A program made the position numbers and the translations under genes. DNA of 64,000 bases from contig CAVPMA010000013.1 in NCBI GenBank assembly GCA_963706315.1, positions 62,001-126,000 on the forward strand, given 5' to 3'. Source of the DNA: CALMEC01 sp963706315 (lineage in GTDB: Bacteria > Actinomycetota > Thermoleophilia > Miltoncostaeales > Miltoncostaeaceae). This document shows, one piece after another, positions 1-8,649 of the stretch; the stretch's first letter is position 1; each line of letters starts with the position of its first letter. The notes beneath the pieces were generated by a model that ran no database searches, had not been told where the DNA came from, and saw only the letters and a list, made by a program, of their open reading frames with translations.

Positions 1-961
1 CGACGACCACGCGGAAGTCCGGAGCGGCGAGTGCCGCACCGAGGTTGGCGGCCACCGCTCCGCCCGGACCGCCGCGCTCCGCGCCGATCAGCACGACGCT
101 GCGGACCGAACCGTCACGCGCGAGGTACGAGATCTGATCCGCGAGCAGACGGACCTCGTTGGCCGCGCCCGAGGCGGGCGTGGATCGCACGACGAGGCCC
201 GATCGCAGGTCCGACCCGCTCACCTGGCCGAGCAGGGGCGCGTCGACGGTCGCAGCGAGCGACTTCGCGTCGTCGATCGTGCTCGACCGACGCTCGCGCA
301 CGACGATCACCGTGCCCGCGAGGGCGACACCGCAGAACGCGCCGAGCAGGACGATCAGGGGAATCTTCGGCGAGACGGGGGCGGACGCGACCCGCGCCGG
401 GTCGACGACGGTGAGGGTGCCCGGCGCGCGCTGCTGGCCGAGGACCGCGGCCGCCGCGCTTCGGATGCTTCGCCGCTGCGCGTCCGAGAGCCCCGCGAAG
501 GCGTCCTGGCGAAGGAGCTCGTCGGCGAGATCCTCGTCGCGCTTAGAACCCTCTCCCGCCAGCGCCACCATCCGGTCGCCGAGCCGCCTCGCAAACTCCT
601 GCGCCCCCGCGGCGGTTGGCCGGCGAACCCGGATCGAGACCACGCGGGTCACGTCGTTCGAGGTGGACTGCACGTCCTCCGCGAGCTGGTCGGGCGTGAG
701 GTTCAGCCCGAGCTCCTGCGCCACGGCCTGCAGCTGAGGCTGGCTGGTGGCGAGCTCCGAATACGTGCGTGCCAGGGTGCCGGCCGCCTCCAGGGTGTCG
801 ACGTCCGAGCTGGTCGGTCCGGTGAGCAGGCGCACCGTCGACTCGTAGGTCGGCTGCAGAAAGGCCGCAACCGCACGTGCCACGAGGCCACCCACAACCG
901 CGGCGGCGATGAGGACGACCCACCACTTGCGGGCCACCGCGATCAGGTTCTTCTGCTCCAC
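1..961 (-). CDS. Wzz-type chain-length regulator fused to start of BY-kinase-like domain (partial)
   Basis: Starts at GTG 961 behind an AAGGGGG ribosome site and runs off the left edge with about 320 codons visible. The N-terminus has one membrane segment (WWVVLIAAAVVGGLVA), then an extracytoplasmic helical part with the Wzz hallmark around PTYESTVRLL. A second membrane segment follows near residues 215-235 (KIPLIVLLGAFCGVAL). After it the protein enters the fold of a bacterial tyrosine kinase/ParA-type ATPase. At the expected Walker A position it reads LIGAERGGPGGAVAANLG, which lacks the lysine and Ser/Thr of GxGKT/S. Wzz proteins set polymer length and the fused kinase normally regulates them, so this copy looks catalytically inactive, at least at the first ATP motif. 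It lies next to glycosyltransferase genes on the same strand, as expected in an exopolysaccharide operon. Confidence 0.8.
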   Translation of the reverse strand, partial: MEQKNLIAVARKWWVVLIAAAVVGGLVARAVAAFLQPTYESTVRLLTGPTSSDVDTLEAAGTLARTYSELATSQPQLQAVAQELGLNLTPDQLAEDVQSTSNDVTRVVSIRVRRPTAAGAQEFARRLGDRMVALAGEGSKRDEDLADELLRQDAFAGLSDAQRRSIRSAAAAVLGQQRAPGTLTVVDPARVASAPVSPKIPLIVLLGAFCGVALAGTVIVVRERRSSTIDDAKSLAATVDAPLLGQVSGSDLRSGLVVRSTPASGAANEVRLLADQISYLARDGSVRSVVLIGAERGGPGGAVAANLGAALAAPDFRVVV

Positions 962-1058
962 GGACCCCCTTCCCTAGGGACGAGCCCCATAGTAGTCATT
1001 TCGCAGTCTTGGTCGCCAACGACATGGGTGCCCCCTCCGCCCCTGCGTGGGCACGCTC

Positions 1059-2198
1059 TCAGCCACGCTTCACACGGGCCCAGACGTGCTCACGGCGCCC
1101 GGCGGCGAAGTCCCGCGCGCCGCGCAGCGCGGCGAGGTTCATGCGGCAGAAGTAGTACGGCAGGTAGAGGATCCGGCTGCGCCCGCCAGCCCGCTCACGA
1201 GCCCAGCCGGCGCCCGCGGCGCCGTAGAACGCCGACTGCAACGCGAGCGCCACGAGCGCCCAGCGGCGCCGGCGGACCAGGATCACGCTCGTCGCGGCGA
1301 TCACCACCAGCGCCCACGGGACAATCGGGCGCAGCCCCTTGTGGGAGACGAGCTGCCAGGCCAGCCGGGGGTTGCGCCGGACGAGGCCGGGCATGAGCGC
1401 GACCAGCGCCTGGAATCGCCCCGCGACGAGCCGGCTCCGGCGGGTCGCCTCGTCCTCCACGGTCAGCGACGCCCGTTCGAGCGAGACCGCCCGCGGCGCG
1501 TACACGACGCGCCAGCCGTCAGCGGCGGCGGCCAAAGCCTGCACGAGATCCTCGTTCATCGTGCCGATCGGGGGCGGGCGGAACGCCTCGCGGCGGAAGG
1601 CGACGACCTCCCCGGCGGCGCCGACGGTGGATCCGATGGCGCTCTCCCAGGTCTTGATCATGGACTCGTACCGCCAGTAGAGCCCCTCCGCGCGGTCGAG
1701 CGCCCGGCCGCTTCCGTCTTCGATCGCCTTTCGTCCGGCGACCACGCCCACCGCGGGATCGGCGAACGGCTCCGTGAGCGCGAGGATCGTCTCCGGAGCG
1801 TACCGGTTGTTCGCGTCGCTGAAGACGAGCACATCGCCGGTCGCCGCGCCGGCGGCCCTCGTGATCGCGGCGAGCTTGCCGCGCCGCTGCGGCTCGTGGA
1901 GCACGCGCACACCCGACACCGTGGCCGCGAGCTCTCCGGTCCGATCGTCGGATCCGTCGGCGACGACGATCACCTCGAGGAGGTCGGCCGGGTACTCCGC
2001 TTGCTTGGCGTTCTCGAGGCGGGGCACGATCTCCGCCTCCTCGTTGTACGCCGCGACGATCAGCGACACGCGGGGACGGAACGCGGGGTCGAGACGCAAC
2101 GGGCGCGGGCGAAGCCGGGCCCATGCGGCGACGATCGCCGGGTAGCCGGCGAACGTGTAGGCGACGAGCGCGACGGCGCCCGCGAACAGCGCCGTCAC
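1059..2198 (-). CDS. Family 2 glycosyltransferase, membrane-anchored
   Basis: 379 residues starting at GTG 2198, whose GTGA overlaps the stop of the upstream acyltransferase gene, so the two are translationally coupled. The N-terminal membrane helix (residues 1-20) is followed by a GT-A domain: SLIVAAYNEE (nucleotide binding), VVADGSDDRT, and SDANN as the DxD-like metal site near residue 128. TMNEDL supplies the catalytic acid, and a SRLVAGRFQ segment matches the Q/RxxRW region of processive GT2 enzymes. Two further hydrophobic segments lie at residues 285-325. The enzyme probably transfers a sugar from a nucleotide donor to a lipid-linked exopolysaccharide intermediate at the inner face of the membrane. 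The sugar cannot be told from sequence. Confidence 0.88.
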   Translation of the reverse strand: MTALFAGAVALVAYTFAGYPAIVAAWARLRPRPLRLDPAFRPRVSLIVAAYNEEAEIVPRLENAKQAEYPADLLEVIVVADGSDDRTGELAATVSGVRVLHEPQRRGKLAAITRAAGAATGDVLVFSDANNRYAPETILALTEPFADPAVGVVAGRKAIEDGSGRALDRAEGLYWRYESMIKTWESAIGSTVGAAGEVVAFRREAFRPPPIGTMNEDLVQALAAAADGWRVVYAPRAVSLERASLTVEDEATRRSRLVAGRFQALVALMPGLVRRNPRLAWQLVSHKGLRPIVPWALVVIAATSVILVRRRRWALVALALQSAFYGAAGAGWARERAGGRSRILYLPYYFCRMNLAALRGARDFAAGRREHVWARVKRG

Positions 2199-3355
2199 CG
2201 GGCGGCCCCACGGAGGAGCCGCCGAGCGGGGCTCCGGGCCAGCATGTCGGCGATCGCCACGAGCGCCCTGCCCGTCGCCCGGGTTCCCAGGCCGATCGTG
2301 ACGATGCCCGGGTCATGGCTCGCGAAGCGCAGCTTGAACGGCTCGTCGCCACGCAGGAACCGGTACTCGGAGACGCCGCCCTCCAGCGCCGCCCGGATGG
2401 TGTGGAGCAGCAGCGCGAGGCCCACAGCGCGGTCCTCCATGCCGGGGTCGCGTCCTGCCTGGTAGTACGACTCCGAGGCGCCGAACCGCAGGCCGTACCA
2501 CGCGGCCGCGGGCCGGCCGTCGACCTCGAGTCGCCAGAGGCGAAGCCACCCGCGATCGAGGGCGGTCGCGGCGAAGTCGCGGTGGAACGCCATGTCGGCG
2601 AGGAACGGGGAGTCCGAGCCCCAGCGGGCACGGTGCAGCGCGAAGAGCACGTCCAGATCGCCATCGAGCGACTGGCGTCCACGGGTCAGGACGTATCGGT
2701 GGTCGTGCTCCCGCGCCAGCCGGCGCTCGATGCGCCGCGCCTGGCCGCGGCGGTTCGCGCTCCATCCCGCGAGCAGCTGGTCCCAGCCGCCGGCGCCGAA
2801 CGTGAGCACCGGGCTGGCCTCGCGTGCGAGTACCCGTCCGCCGAGCTCGCCGGCCCAGTCCGCGTCACCGGGCAGGCGCTCGAGGAGCGCGAGGTCGGCA
2901 CCGGCGGCCGCCACCGCGGGCCTGACGGCGAGCATGACCTCCTCGTTGTCGGCCGGCGCGCAGATCGGCCCCTGCTGGTCGGCCGGGCCGTGACCGATCA
3001 GGCGGACTACGCGTGCCGGTCGGCGGCCGAAGCGGTACAGCGGCAGGATGCCGGCCACGGCGCCGTCGCCCCGCGTGAGCGCGGCGATCGCCAGGGGACG
3101 CCCCCGGCCGTGGTGCCGGTACCATGCGCTCGCCCACTCCCAGGTGGCGAAGACGTTGCCGGAGGCCGCCGCCAGACGCGTCCACTCGTCACGCAGATCG
3201 TCGAGGGACGCGACGATCTCGACCCGAAGCGGCGCGAGATCACGCTGGACGCGATGCGGCGGACGGTCCACGGAGACGCCTCCCGCGGTCACGTCGCGAC
3301 GACCGCTGCCGGCCCGCAGCCCGTGGGCAACGGCCGCCGCATCTCGTTCGGGCAT
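2195..3355 (-). CDS. GNAT-fold acyltransferase of the BioF2/CelD-like type
   Basis: 386 residues from ATG 3355. A longer open frame extends upstream, but it would run into the divergent gene at 3453 and has no conserved features. The N-terminal domain (FATWEWASAWYRHHGRG) and the C-terminal half ending YRFLRGDEPFKLRFA are characteristic of the acetyltransferase family once called cellulose-biosynthesis CelD and related to FemAB. The RGDEPFKLRF segment is the best family marker. These proteins sit in exopolysaccharide clusters and are thought to acylate sugars or lipid-linked intermediates; the substrate is unknown. It overlaps the GT2 gene by four bases and is probably the first gene of a leftward operon with that GT2 and the chain-length regulator. 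Its promoter would lie in the 97-bp divergent gap before 3453. Confidence 0.8.
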   Translation of the reverse strand: MPERDAAAVAHGLRAGSGRRDVTAGGVSVDRPPHRVQRDLAPLRVEIVASLDDLRDEWTRLAAASGNVFATWEWASAWYRHHGRGRPLAIAALTRGDGAVAGILPLYRFGRRPARVVRLIGHGPADQQGPICAPADNEEVMLAVRPAVAAAGADLALLERLPGDADWAGELGGRVLAREASPVLTFGAGGWDQLLAGWSANRRGQARRIERRLAREHDHRYVLTRGRQSLDGDLDVLFALHRARWGSDSPFLADMAFHRDFAATALDRGWLRLWRLEVDGRPAAAWYGLRFGASESYYQAGRDPGMEDRAVGLALLLHTIRAALEGGVSEYRFLRGDEPFKLRFASHDPGIVTIGLGTRATGRALVAIADMLARSPARRLLRGAAR

Positions 3356-3452
3356 CCGTGCACGAGCATCGGCCGACCTTACCAACTTCCCCCATGTCGA
3401 GCGGGTACCAGCGTCGGGGGAGGCCCGCCGACCCCGTTCTATAGTGGCGCGC

Positions 3453-4533
3453 ATGGAGCCTCGCCCACGCGACCTCGGACACCGCGCGCTGGGCCAGGCA
3501 CGGCGCGTCGGGGGGCGCGTCGCCGGTCTCGTGGCCGTCACCGTCGCCGCGACGGCCCTGGGCGCGTGCGGCGGGACGGACGACGGGACGTCGGCGCAGC
3601 CGCAGGCGAACGACGGAACCGTCACGAGCATGTCCGGCGCGGCGACCACCCAGGGCGCCGGGCGACGCCGGCTGCCGCCGTCCCTACAGCGACGACAGCC
3701 CGTGGAACACCCCGATCGGCAGGTCGCCGAGGTATTTCGAGCGCGACCTCGGCGTACGGGGTGAGCTCACGTCGAGCCCCGAGCAGTACACCTATCCGGT
3801 GTACCACGTGACAAGCGCGACCCCGCGACGCGCTGTCGCGCTGAGCGGATGGTTCTCGAACGTCGTCGACGGCGGGGCACGACTCGTCAACCAGCGCGCC
3901 GGGACGACGGAGCTGCCGATCCCCGACGCGGCCGAGGCGGCGGCCGGGAGCGACGCGCAGATCATCCTGGTCGACCCGTCCACCGGTGACGAGTGGGGCG
4001 CATCCCATCTCGAGAAGCGCGACGACGGCAGCTTCGACGCGTGGAACGCCTACCACTACTCGACCCGGTGGAGCGGCGTCCCGCCGTACGACGAGAACGG
4101 CCAGCCCTTCTGGCTGCGCGGCGCCGGGGTGCCATACCTCGCCGGGCTCGTGCGCCCCTGCGAGATCCGCCGGGGGCGGATCGACCACGCCCTCGCGTTC
4201 GCATACGACTCGCCCTCCGCGCAGAACGTGTACCCGGCCACGAAGTCGGACGGCGCCGGGCCGCCCGAGGCGCTGCCCGAGGGCACGCGGCTGCAGCTCA
4301 ACCCGGAGCTCACGCGGGAGGCCCTCGCCGCCCGTGGGTGCACGGGCCCGTGCCTCACGATCGCCCGTGCCCTGCAGCGGCACGGGATGTACGTCATCGA
4401 CAACTCCGGCCGCCCGAAGGTGATGCTCGAGTACGAGGGCACGGCGAAGTGGGACGGGCTGGTCAACGCGAACACCGTCCGGCCGATCCCGATGTCGGAG
4501 TTCCGGGTCCTGGCGCCGGAGGGAACCACCTGA
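3453..4533 (+). pseudogene. Secreted lipoprotein of uncharacterised family, one-base frameshift
   Basis: The start ATG 3453 gives a signal peptide with a lipobox (AATALGAC) in one frame. From about 3661 the conserved domain runs in the next frame to the stop at 4533. Removing one G from the GGG at 3659-3662 joins the two parts as TTQGAGDAGCRRPYS, so this is a single-base insertion (real or a sequence error). The domain is clearly paralogous to the C-rich domain of the gene at 7172-8584. Shared motifs are PYSxxSPWNTP, QYTYPVY, SGWFSNVxDGG, SDAQIILVD, TGDEWGAS, RPCEIxxGRIDHALAFAYD and MYVIDNSGRPK. It lacks the RTX tail of its paralogue. I do not recognise the family. The conserved His, Asp and Cys residues hint at an enzyme or a disulphide-linked carbohydrate-binding fold. 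Confidence 0.75.
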
Positions 4534-4599
4534 CGCCGCCGACGCGCGCGGCGCGCGGCGCCGTGACCGCGCGACCGGCCTGACGCGGAGCGACCGACG

Positions 4600-5943
4600 G
4601 TGAGTCAGCCGACGCTCGACCACGAGGGCACCGGACGCCGCCGCACGTCGTTCCTGCGCGCGGCGGCGGGCACGTTCGGCACCAACCTCGCCGTCGCGAC
4701 CCTCTCCCTCGTCAACGTCCTGATCGTCGCTCGCGTGATCGGCGCCACCGGCCGGGGACAGGTGGCGTTCCTCATCACGATCGCGTCGCTGGCGGGGTTC
4801 TTCGGCGCGGCCGGCGTGCAGGAGTCGAACGCGAACATCGGCGGCTCGGAACCCCGCCTGCGTCCCCGTCTCGCGACGAACTCCATCTTCCTCGCGCTCG
4901 GGTTCGGGACCATCGTGGCGCTCGCCATCGCCACACTGGTGGTCACCTTCCCGGCCGCGGGCGGCGACGTTCAGCGGAGCCTGCTCTGGATCACGCTCGC
5001 CTCGATCCCGGCGGTCATCCTGAAGACATATCTCAGCTTCCTCGTGCAATCGGACTACCACTTCGCGATCACCAACGCGGCGTGGCTCGCGGGACCGCTG
5101 ACCACGGCGATCACCAACGGCACGCTGGCCGCCACCGGCCACCTGCACGTCTCGAGCGCGATCGGCGCCTGGATCGGCGGGCAGTTGCTCGGCATGTCGA
5201 TGCTCGTCTGGTTCGTCGCGAAGCGGATTCATTTCGGGCGGCCCGACGTCCGCCTGGCCCGCCGCTCCGTGACGTTCGGCGCCAAGGCCCACGTCGGCCA
5301 CGCGCTCGAAATCGGCAACTACCGGCTCGACCAGTGGTTCGTCGGCGCGTTCTCCGGGTCGCGGGAGCTCGGCATCTACAGCGTGGCGGTCGCCTGGGCG
5401 GAGGTGCTGTTCTACCTTCCCGGGGTCCTCGTGATGATCCAGCGGCCCGACCTCGTCCGAGCCGGCCCCCAGGACGCGGCGAAGCTCGCACAGCGACTGC
5501 TGCGCGTCACCGTCCTCATCGCACTTCCCCTCGCGGCCTTCCTGATCGTCGCGGCCCCGTTCCTGTGCACGACGGTCTTCGGCGCGGAGTTCGCCGATTC
5601 CGTGCCCCAGCTGCGCGTGCTCGCGCTCGGTGCGGTCGGCATCACCTTCATGGCCCTCCTCGGCAGCGCCCTCACCGCGCAGGGCAAGCCATTGCTCACG
5701 ACCTCCGCCGACGCCTGCGCATTCGTGCTCACCATCGGACTCGATCTCGCGCTCATCCCTCCGATGGCGGGCCTCGGCGCCGCCATCGCGACGAGCGTGG
5801 CCTGGACCGGGGGTGGCCTGGCGATGGCGCTCATCTTCTCCAGGGCGCTGCGGACCGACATCGGCCTGCTCGTCCCTGGGCGCGCCGACCTGCGCCTGAT
5901 CCATTCCGAGCTCGTGACGAGGCTGCGTGATCGAAGCTCCTGA
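4600..5943 (+). CDS. Wzx-type polysaccharide flippase
   Basis: 447 residues from GTG 4600. The hydropathy is that of a polytopic protein with about 12-14 helices. The first (FGTNLAVATLSLVNVLIVARVIG) carries the usual opening of MOP-superfamily oligosaccharide exporters, followed by TGRGQVAFLITIASLAGFFGAAG. A soluble-looking break with GAKAHVGHALEIGNYRLDQW separates the two six-helix halves, as in Wzx/MATE proteins. It should move undecaprenyl-diphosphate-linked repeat units to the outer face. It follows the frameshifted lipoprotein gene on the same strand and its 3' end overlaps the longest possible start of the GT4 gene, so the three form a rightward operon. Confidence 0.88.
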   Translation: MSQPTLDHEGTGRRRTSFLRAAAGTFGTNLAVATLSLVNVLIVARVIGATGRGQVAFLITIASLAGFFGAAGVQESNANIGGSEPRLRPRLATNSIFLALGFGTIVALAIATLVVTFPAAGGDVQRSLLWITLASIPAVILKTYLSFLVQSDYHFAITNAAWLAGPLTTAITNGTLAATGHLHVSSAIGAWIGGQLLGMSMLVWFVAKRIHFGRPDVRLARRSVTFGAKAHVGHALEIGNYRLDQWFVGAFSGSRELGIYSVAVAWAEVLFYLPGVLVMIQRPDLVRAGPQDAAKLAQRLLRVTVLIALPLAAFLIVAAPFLCTTVFGAEFADSVPQLRVLALGAVGITFMALLGSALTAQGKPLLTTSADACAFVLTIGLDLALIPPMAGLGAAIATSVAWTGGGLAMALIFSRALRTDIGLLVPGRADLRLIHSELVTRLRDRSS

Positions 5944-5956
5944 CCACGGGCACGGC

Positions 5957-7132
5957 ATGCGCCTGGGCGTGTACTCCGACCTCACCTACCGGGAGCGCGA
6001 CGGCGTCGTGTCGACCAACCGGGCGTTCATCCGGTTCGTCACCGCGCTCCCGCCGCGTGTCGACGAGGTCGTGATCGCCGGGCGGCTCGACCCGCAGCCG
6101 GGGACGGGCCCGTATGCCCTGCCGGCAGCGGGCGTGCGCTTCGTCCCGCTGCCGCACTACCCTCGCGTCACGAACGTCATCCGGCTGCTCGGCGTGGCAC
6201 GACGCTCGTGCCGGCAGTTCGCGCGGATGCTCGACGACGTCGACGGCGTCTGGATCTTCGGGCCCCACCCGCTCGCCGTCGCGTTCGCGATGATCGCCCG
6301 CCGGCGCGGCGTGCCGCTCGCGCTCGGCGTCCGGCAGGACTACGTCTCCTACATCCGCAACCGCCTTCCAAACCGCTGGTGGGGCTGGGCGCTGCCGGCC
6401 GCGTGGGCGCTCGACCGGGTGTTCCGCCGCCTCGCCCGGCGCGCGCCGACGGTCGCGCTGGGACGTGAGATCGCAGGGGCGTACCGACGTGGCGCCCCAG
6501 TCCTCGAGACCGGGTTCTCGCTGGTCTCCGAGCGTGACATCGTCCCGCTCGACGAGGCGCTCGCGCGGGAATGGCCCGCAGCGCCGCGCATCGTGTCGGT
6601 CGGGCGGCTCGATCCCGAGAAGAACCCGATGCTCCTCTTGGAGATCCTCGCCGAGGCACGGGCGTCGGGCACGCCATGGCGGCTGACCGTCGCCGGCGAC
6701 GGGCCGTCACGGCCAGAGCTGGAGCGCACCGCCCGTGAACGGGGACTGGCCGACGCAGTCGAGTTCCTCGGCGAGGTTCCGAACGGCGAGGACCTGTGGC
6801 GCGTCTATCGAAGTGGCGACGTCTTTCTGCACGTATCGCTCACCGAGGGATTGCCGCAGGTCCTCTTCGAGGCGCAGGCGGCGGGGCTGCCGATCGTCGC
6901 GACCGCGGTCGGTGGGGTCACGGCGGCGCTCGATGGGGGCAGGACCGGCCTAATCATCCCGCCGCGGGACGCCGCGGCGGCCGTCGCGGCGCTGGAGCTG
7001 CTCCGGACGGACGTGAGCCGCCGGGCGCAGTTGATCCGCGCGGCACACGCGGCCGTGAGCGTCGAGACCCTCGAACGCCAGCTGGATCGCGTGGCGTCGT
7101 TCCTGCGCGCGTACGCGTACCGCACCCGATGA
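5957..7132 (+). CDS. Family 4 glycosyltransferase
   Basis: 391 residues if ATG 5957 is the start. An in-frame GTG at 5927 would add ten residues overlapping the flippase, and neither has a strong ribosome site. The GT-B fold is evident: the N-terminal domain opens MRLGVYSDLTYRERDGV, and the C-terminal domain has VSVGRLDPEKNPMLLLE, VAGDGPSRPELE and the nucleotide-diphosphate site SLTEGLPQVLFEAQAAGLP with the paired glutamates of the EX7E motif. It probably adds a sugar to the lipid-linked repeat unit. Position directly after the flippase supports a role in the same pathway. Confidence 0.87.
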   Translation: MRLGVYSDLTYRERDGVVSTNRAFIRFVTALPPRVDEVVIAGRLDPQPGTGPYALPAAGVRFVPLPHYPRVTNVIRLLGVARRSCRQFARMLDDVDGVWIFGPHPLAVAFAMIARRRGVPLALGVRQDYVSYIRNRLPNRWWGWALPAAWALDRVFRRLARRAPTVALGREIAGAYRRGAPVLETGFSLVSERDIVPLDEALAREWPAAPRIVSVGRLDPEKNPMLLLEILAEARASGTPWRLTVAGDGPSRPELERTARERGLADAVEFLGEVPNGEDLWRVYRSGDVFLHVSLTEGLPQVLFEAQAAGLPIVATAVGGVTAALDGGRTGLIIPPRDAAAAVAALELLRTDVSRRAQLIRAAHAAVSVETLERQLDRVASFLRAYAYRTR

Positions 7133-7171
7133 GAGCCACGGGCGCGTCAGTGCACGACGAGGCGCTCCACG

Positions 7172-8584
7172 CTAGATCACCAGGTCGGCCTTGCGATCCG
7201 CCACGGCGACGTCCCGCCCCGGGCCGCCGACCACCCGATCCCGACCGCCGTCGCTCCCGGCCAAGTCGTCGTTGCCTGCGCCGCCGGACAGCAGGTCCCG
7301 GCCGAGCCCGCCGATCAGCCGATCGGCACCTGGGCCGCCCGCGAGGCGATCCCGTCCGGTGCCGCCGCGTAACACGTCGTTGCCCGCGCCGCCGTCGAGC
7401 ACGTCGCGGCCGCTCGCGCCGTACAGGACGTCGTCTCCCCCGCCGCCGCGCAGGACGTCGTCGGCGGCGCCGCCGCAGATGACATCGCGGCCGGCCGTGC
7501 CGACAAGCACGTCCCGGCGCGACGTGCCGGTGATCGTGCATGCGGGGCCGGGCGCGGCGCCCGCCGGGCCGGCGACATACCTGAAGGCCGTGAGGGGAAT
7601 GGGAGCGACCGTTCGCGACGTGATCGCTCCATCCCAGCGCGCGGTCCCGTCGAATTCGGCGACGAGCTTCGGACGGCCGGAGTTGTCGATGACGTACATC
7701 CCGTACTCCTGCAGGGCGCGTGCGATGGTCAGGCACGCGCCACTGCAGCCCCATACCCCGATCTGCGCGGGCGTGAGGTCGGGGTTCAGCTGGAGCCGGG
7801 CTCCCTCGGGAAGGTCCCGAGGATCGTTGCTCGCGCCGTCCGATTTCGTCGCCGGGGCGACGAAATCCCCGCGGGGAGCGTCATACGCGAAGGCGAGCGC
7901 ATGGTCGATGCGTCCCGCGGCGATCTCGCACGGCCTGATGAGGCCGGCCAGATATGGGACCCCGGCCCCGCGGTTCGCGAAGCTTCCCCCGTTCGCCGCA
8001 GGGGGCGGCACGCCCGACCACGCGACGTTGTAGTGGTACACGTTCCAGGCGCGGTACCCGCCCACGGTGCGCGCGAAGCGGGATGCCCCCCACTCGTCGC
8101 CAGTGGCGTGGTCGACGAGGATGATCTGCGCGTCGCTCCCCGGAGCGGGCGCCGCGCCGGGCGGCACCGGCAGCCGGACCGTCCCGCCGCGCTGGTTGAC
8201 GAGCCGGCGTCCCCCGTCGGTGACGTTCGAGAACCACCCCGACACGGTCACGGTCTGGAGGGGCGTCGCCGCGGTCACGCCGTAGACCGGATACGTGTAC
8301 TGATTGGGGTCCGAGCTCAACGCTCCGGTGAGCGCGCCGACGTGGAATGCGCTCCTGGGATGTCGCGGCGCGGCCCCGACCGGCGTGTTCCACGGGCTGG
8401 TGGCCGAGTACGGGCGCGCGCACCCGTCGTGAGCAGCCGCCGCCGGGTTCGGCGCGAGGAGCTCCGAGCCGCATGCCGTGAGGATCGCGGCGACGACGAG
8501 CACGAGCGACCTCCGCCACGGCAACCGGCGGGTCGTCGCGGCGAGGCGCCTCGTTGCGGGTCCCGATGAGGCGGGAACGGGCAC
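7172..8584 (-). CDS. Secreted lipoprotein with uncharacterised domain and RTX calcium-binding repeats
   Basis: 470 residues. The N-terminus has a basic stretch, a hydrophobic core and the lipobox ILTAC, so it is probably a lipoprotein. Residues about 55-345 are the paralogue of the domain in the frameshifted gene at 3453-4533 (SPWNTPVG, YTYPVYGV, SGWFSNVTDGG, SDAQIILVDHATGDEWGAS, RPCEIAAGRIDHALAFAYD, GMYVIDNSGRPK). Residues about 355-465 are tandem nine-residue RTX repeats of the GGAGNDVLRGG type, which fold as a calcium-binding beta-roll. A linker with CTITGTSRRDVLVGTAGRD opens the RTX block, as in many actinobacterial RTX proteins. It converges on the GT4 gene with only 40 bp between. It is probably a cell-surface protein working on or bound to the exopolysaccharide, but its activity is unknown. 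Confidence 0.8.
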   Translation of the reverse strand: MPVPASSGPATRRLAATTRRLPWRRSLVLVVAAILTACGSELLAPNPAAAAHDGCARPYSATSPWNTPVGAAPRHPRSAFHVGALTGALSSDPNQYTYPVYGVTAATPLQTVTVSGWFSNVTDGGRRLVNQRGGTVRLPVPPGAAPAPGSDAQIILVDHATGDEWGASRFARTVGGYRAWNVYHYNVAWSGVPPPAANGGSFANRGAGVPYLAGLIRPCEIAAGRIDHALAFAYDAPRGDFVAPATKSDGASNDPRDLPEGARLQLNPDLTPAQIGVWGCSGACLTIARALQEYGMYVIDNSGRPKLVAEFDGTARWDGAITSRTVAPIPLTAFRYVAGPAGAAPGPACTITGTSRRDVLVGTAGRDVICGGAADDVLRGGGGDDVLYGASGRDVLDGGAGNDVLRGGTGRDRLAGGPGADRLIGGLGRDLLSGGAGNDDLAGSDGGRDRVVGGPGRDVAVADRKADLVI

Positions 8585-8649
8585 GCGGCGACGCTAGCAG
8601 AGGCATTTCGGCGGCCCGCGCGGCGGCGGGTCCAGGGAACGAAGCCTGG

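Noticed and set aside
3622..5985. Very long leftward open frame (787 codons)
   Set aside because: Antisense shadow of the lipoprotein and flippase genes caused by high GC; composition is Arg/Glu/Asp-rich without motifs.
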